A stretch of 64,000 bases of DNA from Mucilaginibacter lappiensis (lineage in GTDB: Bacteria > Bacteroidota > Bacteroidia > Sphingobacteriales > Sphingobacteriaceae), in assembly GCF_900155965.1 (NCBI RefSeq), contig NZ_FTMG01000008.1, positions 250,410-314,409 of the forward strand, read 5' to 3'. How positions within the stretch are numbered: position 1 is the first letter of the stretch; each line of letters starts with the position of its first letter. Shown here one piece after another: positions 27,710 to 37,169 of the stretch. The notes under the pieces were generated by a model. That model was not told where the DNA came from. It made no database searches and worked only from the letters and a program-made list of their open reading frames with translations. Position numbers and translations under genes: made by a program.

Positions 27710-29122
27710 ATGCTTACTGTAGAAAAAATTGGGGGCACTTCCATGAGTGCTCTTCGGGACGTTATTGACAATATTATTTTTCATCAAGTTCCTGCAAAAA
27801 ATATTTATAACCGTGTTTTTGTTGTTTCTGCTTTTGCCGGGGTCACAGACATGTTATTAGAAAATAAAAAAACGGGTAGCCCGGGTGTATATCATCGCCT
27901 TGCCCGGTACCAGGATTTCAGTAAGCCGCTCAAATCTGTTATTATCAGGTTAAAAGCCATAAACAGAGATTATGCCGAATTAGGCCTTGATCTTGATGCA
28001 GCTGATCAGTTTATTGAAGAACATATCAGGAAGGCGCAAAAATTTCTTTCAAACCTGGCCAACATACTAGCTTCCGGTTATGTTAGTAAGGAAAGTATTT
28101 TGCAGGCTGCGCGTGAAATTCTAGCCTCTATTGGGGAAAGCCACTCCGCATTCATTTTGACAAATATATTGCTGAACCGGGGTGTTCATGTACGGCTTAT
28201 AGATTTGAGTGGTTTCGATGATCATCGAGCATTTACCATAGACCAACGCATTAGGCATGCTTTCAAAGGAATTGCCCTAAAGGATAATATCTGCATCGTA
28301 ACCGGTTATGCCAAAGGCACCGAAGGGATCATGCGCGAATTTGACAGAGGATATTCAGAAGTGACATTCAGTAAAATAGCTACACTGTTAAAGCCACATG
28401 AAGCTATAATTCATAAAGAATATCACCTTTCTACGGCCGATCCTGCTATTGTTGGTGTTGATAATTGCTCGCCGGTAGGATTCACCAATTATGACATCAC
28501 TGATCAGTTGGCTGATGTGGGTATGGAGGCAATCCATCCCAAGGCCTCCAAGCCCCTGGAAATAAACGGGATAAATCTGCGCATAAAAAATACGTTTCAG
28601 CCTTCCCATCCGGGAACATTGATCACTCGGGAGTTTATTTGTGAGCACAAACGTGTTGAGGTTATTACCGGTACCGATAAATTACTGATGATCGATGTTT
28701 ATGATCCCTTAATGGTTGGTGCGGTAGGAAGCGACTTGAAGATCATGCAGATACTTAGCCATCACCACATCAGTTACACCTTTAAAACAACCAGCGCCAA
28801 CAGTATTTCTGTAGTGATATGGGAGCGGGACTTCAGCAGGAAACTAATTAATAACTTGGAAGATGATTTTGAAAAGGTTACCATTGACAAGGTGGCCCTG
28901 GTATGTTTGTTGGGCACCAATATGGATCAGCCAGGGTTACTGGCCAAAAGCGCGCTCGCGCTGACAGAGCATGGAATAAATATCAAAAGCGCTGGCTTTG
29001 GGATCAGAAAAGTTAATATCCAATTCATTGTGGCCCGGGAAGATTTTAAAATGGCTATCGTAGCACTGAACAGCAAGATGTCGTTGGATTTTCAGAATAG
29101 ATGTGCATCAGGCATGAGTTAA
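27710..29122 (+). CDS. Aspartate kinase, resembling the Ask_Ect type
   Basis: From ATG 27710 the product starts MLTVEKIGGTSMSALRDV, the N-terminal ATP-binding signature of aspartokinases in the variant form (VEKIGGTSM) that I recall from the Ask_Ect/PRK09181 group. An alternative start at 27680 adds 10 residues. Central features are FDRGYSEVTFSKIATLL and HPKASKPLEI; the C-terminus holds two ACT-like regulatory segments (RVEVITGTDKLLMIDV and LGTNMDQPGLLAKSALAL). It phosphorylates aspartate, the first step to Lys/Thr/Met or to ectoine. No ectoine or lysine genes are adjacent, which makes the context unusual. Confidence 0.82.
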   Translation: MLTVEKIGGTSMSALRDVIDNIIFHQVPAKNIYNRVFVVSAFAGVTDMLLENKKTGSPGVYHRLARYQDFSKPLKSVIIRLKAINRDYAELGLDLDAADQFIEEHIRKAQKFLSNLANILASGYVSKESILQAAREILASIGESHSAFILTNILLNRGVHVRLIDLSGFDDHRAFTIDQRIRHAFKGIALKDNICIVTGYAKGTEGIMREFDRGYSEVTFSKIATLLKPHEAIIHKEYHLSTADPAIVGVDNCSPVGFTNYDITDQLADVGMEAIHPKASKPLEINGINLRIKNTFQPSHPGTLITREFICEHKRVEVITGTDKLLMIDVYDPLMVGAVGSDLKIMQILSHHHISYTFKTTSANSISVVIWERDFSRKLINNLEDDFEKVTIDKVALVCLLGTNMDQPGLLAKSALALTEHGINIKSAGFGIRKVNIQFIVAREDFKMAIVALNSKMSLDFQNRCASGMS

Positions 29123-29213
29123 TCATCAGACCTATTTAAGGATCATCTGTAATATTCATATCGAAAAAAATACTTATCAAAACAATGCATTTATGGATTT
29201 ATTGACCATTCTG

Positions 29214-29600
29214 TTATCCACGTTTTTTATACACCCTCATTGCAAAGATATAAGTTACAAACATAATTCCGAACCACCATGCAAGGGCAACCCATACTGT
29301 ATTGCCTACCGGCTGGTTTGAAAGCAACGCGCGGATGGTTTCCACGATCGGGGGCACCGCCTGATTTTCGGCAAAGGCACGAACACCTGGCGGCATTGAT
29401 CTGGTAGGCACAAATGCTGAGCTAATTAACGGCAGGAAGTGGATCGGGTAGGCAATCACACCTGCGCCATCTACCGAATTTGCAGACAATCCAGCAATCG
29501 CTGAGATCCGTGTCAGGGCCAGTGTAAACAGCGCGAGTAGACAAGCCAGGATAGTACGCCTGCAATTGATCGGAAGCCCATCATAGATAGAAAAGGACTG
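29214..29600 (-). pseudogene. ABC-2 type (DrrB-like) exporter permease, C-terminal remnant with frameshift
   Basis: The minus strand reads ALTRISAIAGLS, then FLPLISSAFVPTRSMPPGVR, AFAENQ and QPVGNTVWVALAWWFGIMFV, the C-terminal membrane part of DrrB-type drug exporter permeases. Upstream, IAGVLSWLVYS is in another frame, joining ALFTLALTR through a frameshift near 29545. The N-terminal half and the ATPase gene are absent. This is a decayed gene. Confidence 0.75.
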
Positions 29601-29619
29601 CTAAGCATAGTCATAAATA

Positions 29620-29913
29620 ATGGGTTGAATATACGCGCCTCGCGTAAACCAGCAAAAAACAATTCGATGATTGCATCATGCTTATACTTACCAGCATTTG
29701 GCACGAAACAGTATTTTTTGTGATTTCTATATCAACCAGTTCTTCTACCAGGGCCTCCTTATTCCAAAGAACTTATAAATTGTTTTTTACTCATTCTTAA
29801 GCTGTGAGCAATGTCATCCATCGTAACGCCCCGAATACCATAGCGAAAGAAAAGATCATGCGCTTTCTCTGTGATTTTTTTAAGGTTTCCATACACTCAG
29901 AACCGGTCTCCAT
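29620..29913 (-). pseudogene. TetR-family regulator, frameshifted
   Basis: From ATG at 29913 the minus strand encodes METLKKITEKAHDLFFRYG and RGVTMDDIAHSLRMSKK, a TetR HTH, then KTIYKFF in a second frame and NKEALVEELVDIEI in a third, showing two frameshifts at 29760-29795. It runs into the ABC permease remnant and was probably its local repressor. Confidence 0.75.
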
Positions 29914-29919
29914 TGTTAA

Positions 29920-30378
29920 TTAACTTAGCGAATCCGTTAATCCGGTGTTATTAATTGGTTGCCACTTTGTTTCAGCCAAAATTTCGAGTAGCTCTCTAAT
30001 CAGAAATTTGCAAAAAACAACGTTTACGCAGTAGGCGGTTGTAACTTTATAATCGGGTATTACGCTGTAATAACACGTCCTGAATTTGTTTATCACAGAT
30101 AGCCTATCGTCATAATACATGTTGAACCAGATTTTTATACCTTGCAGTAATTTATCCGTCAGGGTGTAATTATTACGCCATTCCCCGAGGATATACGTGC
30201 ATAAAAGATCAATTTCTGTGTCATTATTAAGGCGAGTTAAATTAGTGCCAGCATAGTAACTAAAGCGATTTTGCGCATACACGCTGTCAATTTTCGATTC
30301 CAGCTCCTCCCGCAAGTGCTCAGAAAGAGCAATATAGAGGGGGTTTTGTAAAACCATTACTCTTGAATTTTTTTTCAT
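29920..30378 (-). CDS. Hypothetical protein, 152 aa
   Basis: A complete frame with start MKKNSRVMVLQNPLYIAL. It is mainly alpha-helical by composition, rich in Tyr, Asn and Leu, and has no signal peptide or evident motif. Its stop lies 7 bases before the start of the TetR remnant on the same strand, so it may have been part of that decayed unit or a survivor of it. No function assigned; moderate confidence that it is real because the frame is long and composition is protein-like. Confidence 0.5.
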   Translation of the reverse strand: MKKNSRVMVLQNPLYIALSEHLREELESKIDSVYAQNRFSYYAGTNLTRLNNDTEIDLLCTYILGEWRNNYTLTDKLLQGIKIWFNMYYDDRLSVINKFRTCYYSVIPDYKVTTAYCVNVVFCKFLIRELLEILAETKWQPINNTGLTDSLS

Positions 30379-30434
30379 GTTATTAGAGTCTTGAAGTTTA
30401 TAAACAATGGCCCCCCATAGATTTAATGGATAAC

Positions 30435-30462
30435 TCCCGGAGCGCTTTTATCGCTCCCGGGA
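30435..30462. terminator. Hairpin downstream of the RND efflux operon
   Basis: TCCCGGAGCG and CGCTCCCGGGA (one bulged base) form a strong GC stem just beyond the outer-membrane factor stop on the minus strand. Plus-strand sequence after it reads AATTTTAAA, so it may serve both directions. Confidence 0.6.
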
Positions 30463-30471
30463 ATTTTAAAC

Positions 30472-31875
30472 CTATTTCCATCCGCCCCCCAAGCTTTGAT
30501 AAAGAGTTACTATGGCTGTTAACTGTTGTAACCTGTCATTTACGCTGCTTAACTGTGCCGATAAATAACCCTGCTCGGAGGTTAGCACATCTGTATAAGT
30601 TACGTACCCCCCTTTCAATAGTAAGCGGTTATAATCAACAGACCTTTTCCAGGCATCCATTTGCAGGGTGCGGGTTGTGATCTTATTTTTAGCAGATTGA
30701 TAGCTGTAAAGTGCATTTGAAACTTCCTGCCCTGCACTTAATACGGTTTGCTGAAAGGTTAATACATATTCGTCATACTGCGCTTTTGCTACCCGAAGCC
30801 TTTGGTTATTAAGGCCATGGTTAAGAATAGGTTGTGTTAAACCAGCTACAACATTGCCAAATATAGAAGCCGTATTAAACAAGGTGCCAACCGTAGCCGA
30901 CTGCCAGCCGCCTTGCGCAGTAATGGTAAGCGAAGGATAGAAATAAGCCCTTGCTACATTAATTTGTTCAAAATAGTAGCGTACATTATACTCCGCCTCC
31001 TGAACATCAGGCCGATTACTTAATAGTTGCGCCGGTAAACCTGTTTGCAATAACGTATCTACTTTTTGAACATCGAGTGAGTCGCGTTCAATTGTTCCCG
31101 GCTGCCGGCCAGTCAAAACGCATATGGCATTTTCTGTCTGATTTATAGTGTTCTGCAAATCGGGAATGGTTACCTCAACCGCGTATCTGTTGGCTTCACT
31201 TTGTGCTACTGAGGCTTCATTTACACGATTGGCCTTTTTTAGTGCCTGATTGGTTTCTACGTCATTTTTGTAGCTTTCAACTGTTTGCCTGGTTATGGCC
31301 AACTGTTTATCATAAGCCAGTAAATTATAGTAATCAGTAGCAATATTAGCGATCATCTGTGTTTGCACCGATCTTCTATAGGCATAACTTTGCAGGAGGG
31401 AAGCAAGTGCTGCCTTGTTTGCACCCTTTAACTTACCCCACAGATCAATCTCCCAACTGGCAGTTCCGGAGAGTTCATAAAGATTGTTGGGAAATATCCC
31501 TAATGAGCCACCCTGGGCACCGGATGTTTTTTGTTTTGTATATTGTGGTTCAACACTAACAGTTGGCAAAAAAGCAGCTTTACTTTGCCGCAAATTAGCT
31601 TCGGCCTGTTTAATACGGGTAACCGCTATTTTCAGGTCGTAATTGTTAGCTATGCCTTGCTGCAGCAAAGCTTGCAGTTTTTCATCCTTGAACATCTGCT
31701 TCCATGGAATATTGGCCATAGAAGTAGTATCAATATTGTTTACACCACGGTACAAGCTATCAGTTTTAACCACGGGTGGCACATAGGCCTGCCTCAATTT
31801 ACAGGATGGCAGTATTATTATAACTGTTGCAGCTATAGCAACAAGTTTATTCAAAATTTTTAAGTTCATAAACAC
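30472..31875 (-). CDS. TolC/NodT-family outer-membrane factor lipoprotein of RND efflux system
   Basis: 467 residues with lipobox ILPSC (Cys25), followed by the paired OEP (outer membrane efflux protein) repeats: YRGVNNIDTTSMANIPWKQMF, ATASWEIDLWGKLKGANKAA-like strand, LSNRPDVQEAEYNVR and QGGWQSATVG. These are landmarks of NodT-type lipoproteins that form the trimeric outer-membrane exit duct. It is the last gene of the minus-strand tetR-adaptor-permease-OMF operon, 17 bases after the permease, and is followed by a GC-rich hairpin. Confidence 0.93.
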   Translation of the reverse strand: MFMNLKILNKLVAIAATVIIILPSCKLRQAYVPPVVKTDSLYRGVNNIDTTSMANIPWKQMFKDEKLQALLQQGIANNYDLKIAVTRIKQAEANLRQSKAAFLPTVSVEPQYTKQKTSGAQGGSLGIFPNNLYELSGTASWEIDLWGKLKGANKAALASLLQSYAYRRSVQTQMIANIATDYYNLLAYDKQLAITRQTVESYKNDVETNQALKKANRVNEASVAQSEANRYAVEVTIPDLQNTINQTENAICVLTGRQPGTIERDSLDVQKVDTLLQTGLPAQLLSNRPDVQEAEYNVRYYFEQINVARAYFYPSLTITAQGGWQSATVGTLFNTASIFGNVVAGLTQPILNHGLNNQRLRVAKAQYDEYVLTFQQTVLSAGQEVSNALYSYQSAKNKITTRTLQMDAWKRSVDYNRLLLKGGYVTYTDVLTSEQGYLSAQLSSVNDRLQQLTAIVTLYQSLGGGWK

Positions 31876-31892
31876 ATTTATTTATCGTTTAA

Positions 31893-34800
31893 TTAATGTG
31901 CGGTTGCAGCTCCGCCTTTTGATGCCTTAAGCTTTTTTTTACTGCTGAATTTCTCCTGTACCGTTTCAAAAATGATATACAAAACCGGGATGACGAATAT
32001 GCCGAATACGGTTCCGACAAGCATCCCGCCAACAGCACCAGTACCTATTGAACGGTTACCCATAGCGCCAACGCCCGAAGCAAACATCAGCGGCATTAAA
32101 CCGAAGATAAAGGCCAATGAGGTCATTAATATAGGGCGTAAACGGGCTGTAGCGGCTTCAATTGCGGCTTCCATTATCGGCATTCCTTTTTCTCGCCTTG
32201 CTACCGCATATTGTACAATCAAAATAGCATTTTTGGACAATAACCCGATAAGCATCACCACCGAGATCTGCATATAGATATTATTGTCTATCCCCATAAT
32301 TTTGGCAAATAAATAAACACCTGATAAACCAACCGGCAATGAACAAAGTACGGCAAGTGGGATAATATAGCTTTCGTATAAGGCACTCAACAAGAAAAAT
32401 ACAAAAACAATACACAGCACATAAATGAAGACAGTTTGACTGCCGGCGCTTATTTCTTCCCTGGTTAAACCCGAATAATCAAAAGTATAGCCCGTTGGGA
32501 GGGTTTTAGCTGCGGTCTCCTGCACCGCTTTAAGTGCATCACCGCTGCTGAAACCCGGTTTGGGAGCCCCTATTACCGAGATATTGTTAAATAAATTAAA
32601 ACGGGACAAACTTTGCGGTCCGTTGATAGCTGTTAACGTAACAAATTCCGAAACCGGTGCCATGGTACCGGCAACATTTCTCACATAAATATTGTCCAGA
32701 CTTTTTGAATTGCTGCGGTATTGCGTATCTGCCTGTACCATAACCCGGTATTGTTTACCAAACTGGTTAAACGTAGACGCATAATAGCCACCATAATAAC
32801 CCTGCATGGCATTGGTTATATCACTGATCAGTAAACCCGCCTGTTTTGCCCTGGGTACATTTATTGACATGAGGTATTGAGGATAATTAGGGTTAAAACC
32901 GGTTGCCCCGTATAATATTTCAGGACGTTGATTCAGGGCCCCCAAAAAGCCACCTGAAACTTTATAAAAATCGCCAATACTACCGCCAGTTTTATCCTGT
33001 AATTCAATGCTAAAGCCGGCGGAGTTACCAAAACCCGGAACCGTTGGCAGTCCAAAAAACAAGATCCTTGCATCTTTTATTCCCGCAACCATTCCAAATA
33101 GCTTTCCTGTTACTTCATCAATCTTTATTCCTTTTCTTTCGTCCCAGGGTTTCAGTTTAAGAAACAGGATCGCAAAGTTGCTGCCCACACCATTAATGAT
33201 GCTTTGCCCTGTAACTTCGCCCCGGTTGATAATTGTTGGGATGCTGGCAGCCATTTTATCAACCCTGTTAGCTATTTCTGTTGTTTTTTCAAGTGACGTA
33301 CCCGGTGGCAAGCTAATGTCACATAATATAAAGCCCTGGTCTTCGTCAGGTACAAAACCACTTGGGGTGGTTTTCATACAAAATACCAGCAAGGCGCTAA
33401 AGCAAACTATCATTACAGGTACTATCCATTTTCTGCGGGTTAAAAACATTATAGAACCCTGGTACTTATTTTTTAAAGCATCAAATGCTGTATTAAAGGC
33501 GCCATAAAAGCGTTGCAAAAGGTTTTTCTTTTTTGTTTCATCCTCTTCATGCGGCTGCAGAAATAAGGCACACAAAGCCGGGCTTAAAGTAAGTGCGTTT
33601 ATAGCCGATATAATAATTGCTGAAGCTAATGTTAATCCGAATTGCTTAAAAAATACACCCGTACTGCCCCCTATAAATGATACCGGGATAAATACAGCTG
33701 CCATAACCAGAGTAATGGCTACAATGGTTCGGCCCAATTCATTCATGGCATCTACAGACGCGTCATGTGCTGATTTATAGCCTTCATCCAGCTTGGCATG
33801 CACAGCTTCAACCACCACTATGGCATCATCTACCACAATACCTATGGCCAGTACAAGTGCAAATAAAGTAAGCAGGTTAATTGAAAAGCCAAACAGGCTC
33901 AGGCAGGCAAAAGTACCGATCAGGGAAACAAGCACCGATATACCGGGAATAATGGTTGAACGAAAATCCTGTAGAAATATAAACACTACAATAAATACCA
34001 GGATGTAGGCTTCCAATAAAGTTTCAGCTACTTTATCAATAGAAGCACCTAAAAAATCGTTTGCACTATACAGCGAAACATATTTTATCCCTTTAGGAAA
34101 TGAAGGAGCGTCTTTATCAAGCGTTTCTATGACTTGTTTAATAATTGTTTGTGCGTTTGAGCCTGCCACCTGGCTCACCGCAATAATCGTTGACGGTTTA
34201 CCATCGGTATTTAATCCCGATGAGTAGGTAAGTGAACCTAATTCAAGCCTTGCTATATCCTTTAAAAGCAACTGTGAACCATCGGAATTTGAGTGCACAA
34301 CAATATTCCCAAACTGCGTAGTATCAATTAATTTGCCAGTGTATTGTATGCTGTATTGAAAAACCTGGTTGCTGTTTTCACCAAACTTACCAGGGGCAAC
34401 ATCAATATTCTGTTCGGCCAGTGCATTGTTAACATCACTTGGTGTTAAGCCATAATTGGCCATTACATCCGGCTTCAGCCAAATCCGCATGGCGTAATCC
34501 TTTGCGCCAAATACAGTGGCGCTGCCAACACCGCTTACCCGCTTAATTTCGGGGATAAGGTTAATGTTGGCGTAATTATTTAAAAAAGTTTGGTCATAAG
34601 CAGGGTTATCACTTTGCAGCGAAAGAAACAGCAGGTTGCTGCTCTGTTGTTTTTGAACGGTTACACCGGCCTTCGTTACTTCGGCAGGCAGTACGTTGCT
34701 CGCAACAGATACCCGGTTCTGTACGTTTACCGCGTCAATATCGGGGTTGGTACCTAATTTGAAATATACGGTTATGGTAGCGCTCCCATCATTTGAAGCG

Positions 34801-35042
34801 GTTGAGGTCATATAGGTCATCCCTTCCACGCCGTTGATCTGCTCTTCAAGCGGAACGACAACGTTTCTCTGAACTACACCTGCACTCGCTCCTGTATAAG
34901 CAGCTGATACAACTACGGTAGGCGGCGCTATTTCTGGGTATTGCGAAACCGGCAGGCCAAGATAGGCTAAGGCTCCCAGTATCACGATCATAACCGATAT
35001 CACTGTTGATAGAACCGGCCTTTCTATGAATATTTTAAGCAT
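31893..35042 (-). CDS. HAE1-type RND multidrug efflux permease (AcrB/MexB-like)
   Basis: With start at 35042 (MLKIFIERPVLSTVISV) the protein has 1049 residues, the AcrB length; an upstream ATG at 35069 would add nine untypical residues. Features: first TM, LPVSQYPEIAPPTVVVSA, TM4 proton-relay aspartates in VLAIGIVVDDAIVVVEA, FFLSALYESY and the C-terminal GAMGNRSIGTGAVGGM signature. It pumps hydrophobic compounds from the inner membrane/periplasm using the proton gradient, with the adjacent adaptor and OMF. Confidence 0.96.
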   Translation of the reverse strand: MLKIFIERPVLSTVISVMIVILGALAYLGLPVSQYPEIAPPTVVVSAAYTGASAGVVQRNVVVPLEEQINGVEGMTYMTSTASNDGSATITVYFKLGTNPDIDAVNVQNRVSVASNVLPAEVTKAGVTVQKQQSSNLLFLSLQSDNPAYDQTFLNNYANINLIPEIKRVSGVGSATVFGAKDYAMRIWLKPDVMANYGLTPSDVNNALAEQNIDVAPGKFGENSNQVFQYSIQYTGKLIDTTQFGNIVVHSNSDGSQLLLKDIARLELGSLTYSSGLNTDGKPSTIIAVSQVAGSNAQTIIKQVIETLDKDAPSFPKGIKYVSLYSANDFLGASIDKVAETLLEAYILVFIVVFIFLQDFRSTIIPGISVLVSLIGTFACLSLFGFSINLLTLFALVLAIGIVVDDAIVVVEAVHAKLDEGYKSAHDASVDAMNELGRTIVAITLVMAAVFIPVSFIGGSTGVFFKQFGLTLASAIIISAINALTLSPALCALFLQPHEEDETKKKNLLQRFYGAFNTAFDALKNKYQGSIMFLTRRKWIVPVMIVCFSALLVFCMKTTPSGFVPDEDQGFILCDISLPPGTSLEKTTEIANRVDKMAASIPTIINRGEVTGQSIINGVGSNFAILFLKLKPWDERKGIKIDEVTGKLFGMVAGIKDARILFFGLPTVPGFGNSAGFSIELQDKTGGSIGDFYKVSGGFLGALNQRPEILYGATGFNPNYPQYLMSINVPRAKQAGLLISDITNAMQGYYGGYYASTFNQFGKQYRVMVQADTQYRSNSKSLDNIYVRNVAGTMAPVSEFVTLTAINGPQSLSRFNLFNNISVIGAPKPGFSSGDALKAVQETAAKTLPTGYTFDYSGLTREEISAGSQTVFIYVLCIVFVFFLLSALYESYIIPLAVLCSLPVGLSGVYLFAKIMGIDNNIYMQISVVMLIGLLSKNAILIVQYAVARREKGMPIMEAAIEAATARLRPILMTSLAFIFGLMPLMFASGVGAMGNRSIGTGAVGGMLVGTVFGIFVIPVLYIIFETVQEKFSSKKKLKASKGGAATAH

Positions 35043-35082
35043 GATAATTTTTTTAAAGTTTCCAGGCAATCTGCCCTATTGC

Positions 35083-36306
35083 TTATTTATGTTTTAAACT
35101 TTTAACACTGTCGGCGGCTGGCGTTTTGGCGGCGGCGTATAAACTGTCGGCATTAACCGGCATTGGTTTTATGGCCATTCCGGGCTTTAAGTTGGCAATA
35201 CCTTCAATTACCAGTTTATCCCCCTGTTTTAAGCCGCTTCGTACTACATATAAATTCCCTATCGGGTTATCAGATAACTGTACTCCAGTATTCAATGTGC
35301 TATCTTTATCGCTTAATGTATACACAAACTTTTTACCCTGCATATCATAAGTAGCGTTTTGAGGAATCAAAATAGCGTTGTCTATATTAACCGGAATTTT
35401 GATGGTTGCGCTGCTTCCGCTCCTGATTAGGCCTTGTGGGTTGGGAAAATTGGCCCTCAGGCTAACCGAGCCTGTTGCTGTGGCAATTAAACCGCTTGCC
35501 ATTACTATCCGTCCTTTTAGTGGATACGTTGTACCATCAGCCAACAAAAGTGATACATCAGCCATAGTGGCCAACTTATCCTTTAGTGTTTTACCTTTTG
35601 TGTCTCGTAAAAATTCAAGTAATTGCTTTTCATTCAATGAAAAGTACACGTAAATATTTTTGGTGTTGTAAACAGTGGTAAGCGGATTAGTGGATGTGCT
35701 GGTAATCAGGCTGCCTACCTTATAAGGGATGGTACTTATCACACCATCTGCAGGGCTTGTGAGATAGGTATAACCTACATTCACACGGGCATTCACCAGG
35801 TCTGCCTGGGCAGAAGCTAAGGAAGCTTTTTTTGACTGTAATGTAAATTCATCTGATTTTAACTCGTAATCACTGATAATATTCTTGTCTACCAGTGGCC
35901 TTACTTTCTCTACATTCATTTCAGCTGTATTTACGTCTGCTTCTGCTATTTTAACAGAAGCCATAGCGCTTCTTACGGCCGCATCATACTGGGGGTTTCT
36001 TAGCTGAAATAATGGCTGACCCTTATGTACAACAGCGCCCTCTTCAACAAAAATCTTTTCTATAAAGCCATCCACCTTAGGTCGGATATCTATATCCTGC
36101 TCACCCTGGATAGTTGCAGGATAGCTATAATACATAGTTGCCGGGCCAGCGTAAACAATTGCCGTTCTATAAGGCGCGGGTCCGGTTGGACCACCTGGGC
36201 CTCCGGCACCTGGTTTTGCTCCGCTATGGCAGGCGGTGAATAATATGGGTAGTAGTAACAGCATAGTAAATGCTGTATTCTTTTTGAGCATTGCGATGTT
36301 TTCCAT
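35083..36306 (-). CDS. RND efflux periplasmic adaptor (AcrA/MexA-like lipoprotein)
   Basis: 407 residues with a lipobox LFTAC after MLKKNTAFTMLLLLPI; the start may be the second ATG at 36291. The body shows the biotinyl-lipoyl half-motifs (IDIRPKVDGFIEKIFVEEGA and YLTSPADGVISTIPYKVGS), an alpha-hairpin between them and the MP domain near FVYTLSDKDS. The protein links the permease to the outer-membrane factor. It lies between tetR and the permease gene in the same direction; the TetR protein presumably controls all. Confidence 0.93.
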   Translation of the reverse strand: MENIAMLKKNTAFTMLLLLPILFTACHSGAKPGAGGPGGPTGPAPYRTAIVYAGPATMYYSYPATIQGEQDIDIRPKVDGFIEKIFVEEGAVVHKGQPLFQLRNPQYDAAVRSAMASVKIAEADVNTAEMNVEKVRPLVDKNIISDYELKSDEFTLQSKKASLASAQADLVNARVNVGYTYLTSPADGVISTIPYKVGSLITSTSTNPLTTVYNTKNIYVYFSLNEKQLLEFLRDTKGKTLKDKLATMADVSLLLADGTTYPLKGRIVMASGLIATATGSVSLRANFPNPQGLIRSGSSATIKIPVNIDNAILIPQNATYDMQGKKFVYTLSDKDSTLNTGVQLSDNPIGNLYVVRSGLKQGDKLVIEGIANLKPGMAIKPMPVNADSLYAAAKTPAADSVKSLKHK

Positions 36307-36391
36307 GGTTATTTAAACTATTTTATTATACTCTATTGTTTTGTTAATTTGTTTGGCGTTATTATTAAATTGAGATTAAAAGAATGTTGTT

Positions 36392-36997
36392 TCAAGCATC
36401 TAAAAAGAGTAATTGCATGATGACACCCTTGCGTTCTGCAATCAATTTTTGATATTCCTCTTCATTAATTGAAAAAGCATTTTTAATAATATCTCTGCCC
36501 AAAAATGGAAAGGAACATAATGACATTAAGGTAAGAATAAAATTGTGAGATGTAATAGGTTTCATACGACCTTCTGCAACTTCGTTCTCAATATCAATTT
36601 CCAATTGCTTTAGTTTCTCTTTCTCATTATCAGGCCTTAACGTATGTAATTGAATTTTTGGATTGGTATTAAATTCCGTTACAATAAACATTTCCAGGTA
36701 AGGGTGCTTTAAAGACTTTTCAATAAAAACTTCGATGAATTTTCCAATTCTGTCTTTAAAAGATAATGCCTCTTCAAAAACAGAGTGCACTTTGTTTCTC
36801 ATTTCTGTGCTTGCCTCGATAAAAACGGTGTCAAACAATTTTTGCCTGCTGCGGAAATAATAGTGGATAGAAGCACGATTTACTCCTGCAGCATCAGCTA
36901 TCTCTTGAGTAGTAGCATGTAACCTTCCTTCTGCAAAAAAAACTTTTTTAGCTGTATCTTTTATTAGTTGTTCTGTATCTGTTGCTAAAACTTCCAT
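36392..36997 (-). CDS. TetR/AcrR-family repressor of the RND operon
   Basis: 201 residues from ATG 36997 (MEVLATDTEQLIKDTAKKVF); the HTH reads TTQEIADAAGVNRASIHYYF. A longer frame to 37039 would place coding over a perfect palindrome that looks like the operator, so the shorter start is preferred. It is the first gene of the adaptor-permease-OMF operon, 85 bases upstream of the adaptor, and probably represses its own promoter until a drug-like ligand binds the C-terminal domain. Confidence 0.9.
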   Translation of the reverse strand: MEVLATDTEQLIKDTAKKVFFAEGRLHATTQEIADAAGVNRASIHYYFRSRQKLFDTVFIEASTEMRNKVHSVFEEALSFKDRIGKFIEVFIEKSLKHPYLEMFIVTEFNTNPKIQLHTLRPDNEKEKLKQLEIDIENEVAEGRMKPITSHNFILTLMSLCSFPFLGRDIIKNAFSINEEEYQKLIAERKGVIMQLLFLDA

Positions 36998-37006
36998 TAT
37001 TAAATA

Positions 37007-37024
37007 GTTGATAAATTTATCAAC
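37007..37024. promoter_or_regulatory. Perfect 18-bp palindrome, likely TetR operator
   Basis: GTTGATAAATTTATCAAC is its own reverse complement and lies 9 bases upstream of the preferred tetR start and just downstream of a promoter-like pair. Size and symmetry fit TetR-family operators. Confidence 0.75.
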
Positions 37025-37055
37025 AAATATGTTTAACATTTTTGTTTAATACAAA
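37024..37055 (-). promoter_or_regulatory. Promoter of the tetR-RND operon
   Basis: On the minus strand TTTG, 20 bases, then CATATTTG match the Bacteroidota -33 TTTG / -7 TAnnTTTG pattern with one mismatch. The predicted transcription start falls inside the palindrome at 37007-37024. Confidence 0.55.
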
Positions 37056-37169
37056 TTGATTTTGTTTAACAATTGTAAAATTGAATAACCCGGGCGCCTT
37101 GCCCTTCATTGTAGATATTGGTTCTAAATATTTCAACCTGTTTCATTGGGTATCTGTTAATAAGTGACT

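Noticed and set aside
33007-33507. 166-codon plus-strand frame within the HAE1 permease gene
   Set aside because: Antisense shadow of the RND permease with repetitive hydrophobic composition.
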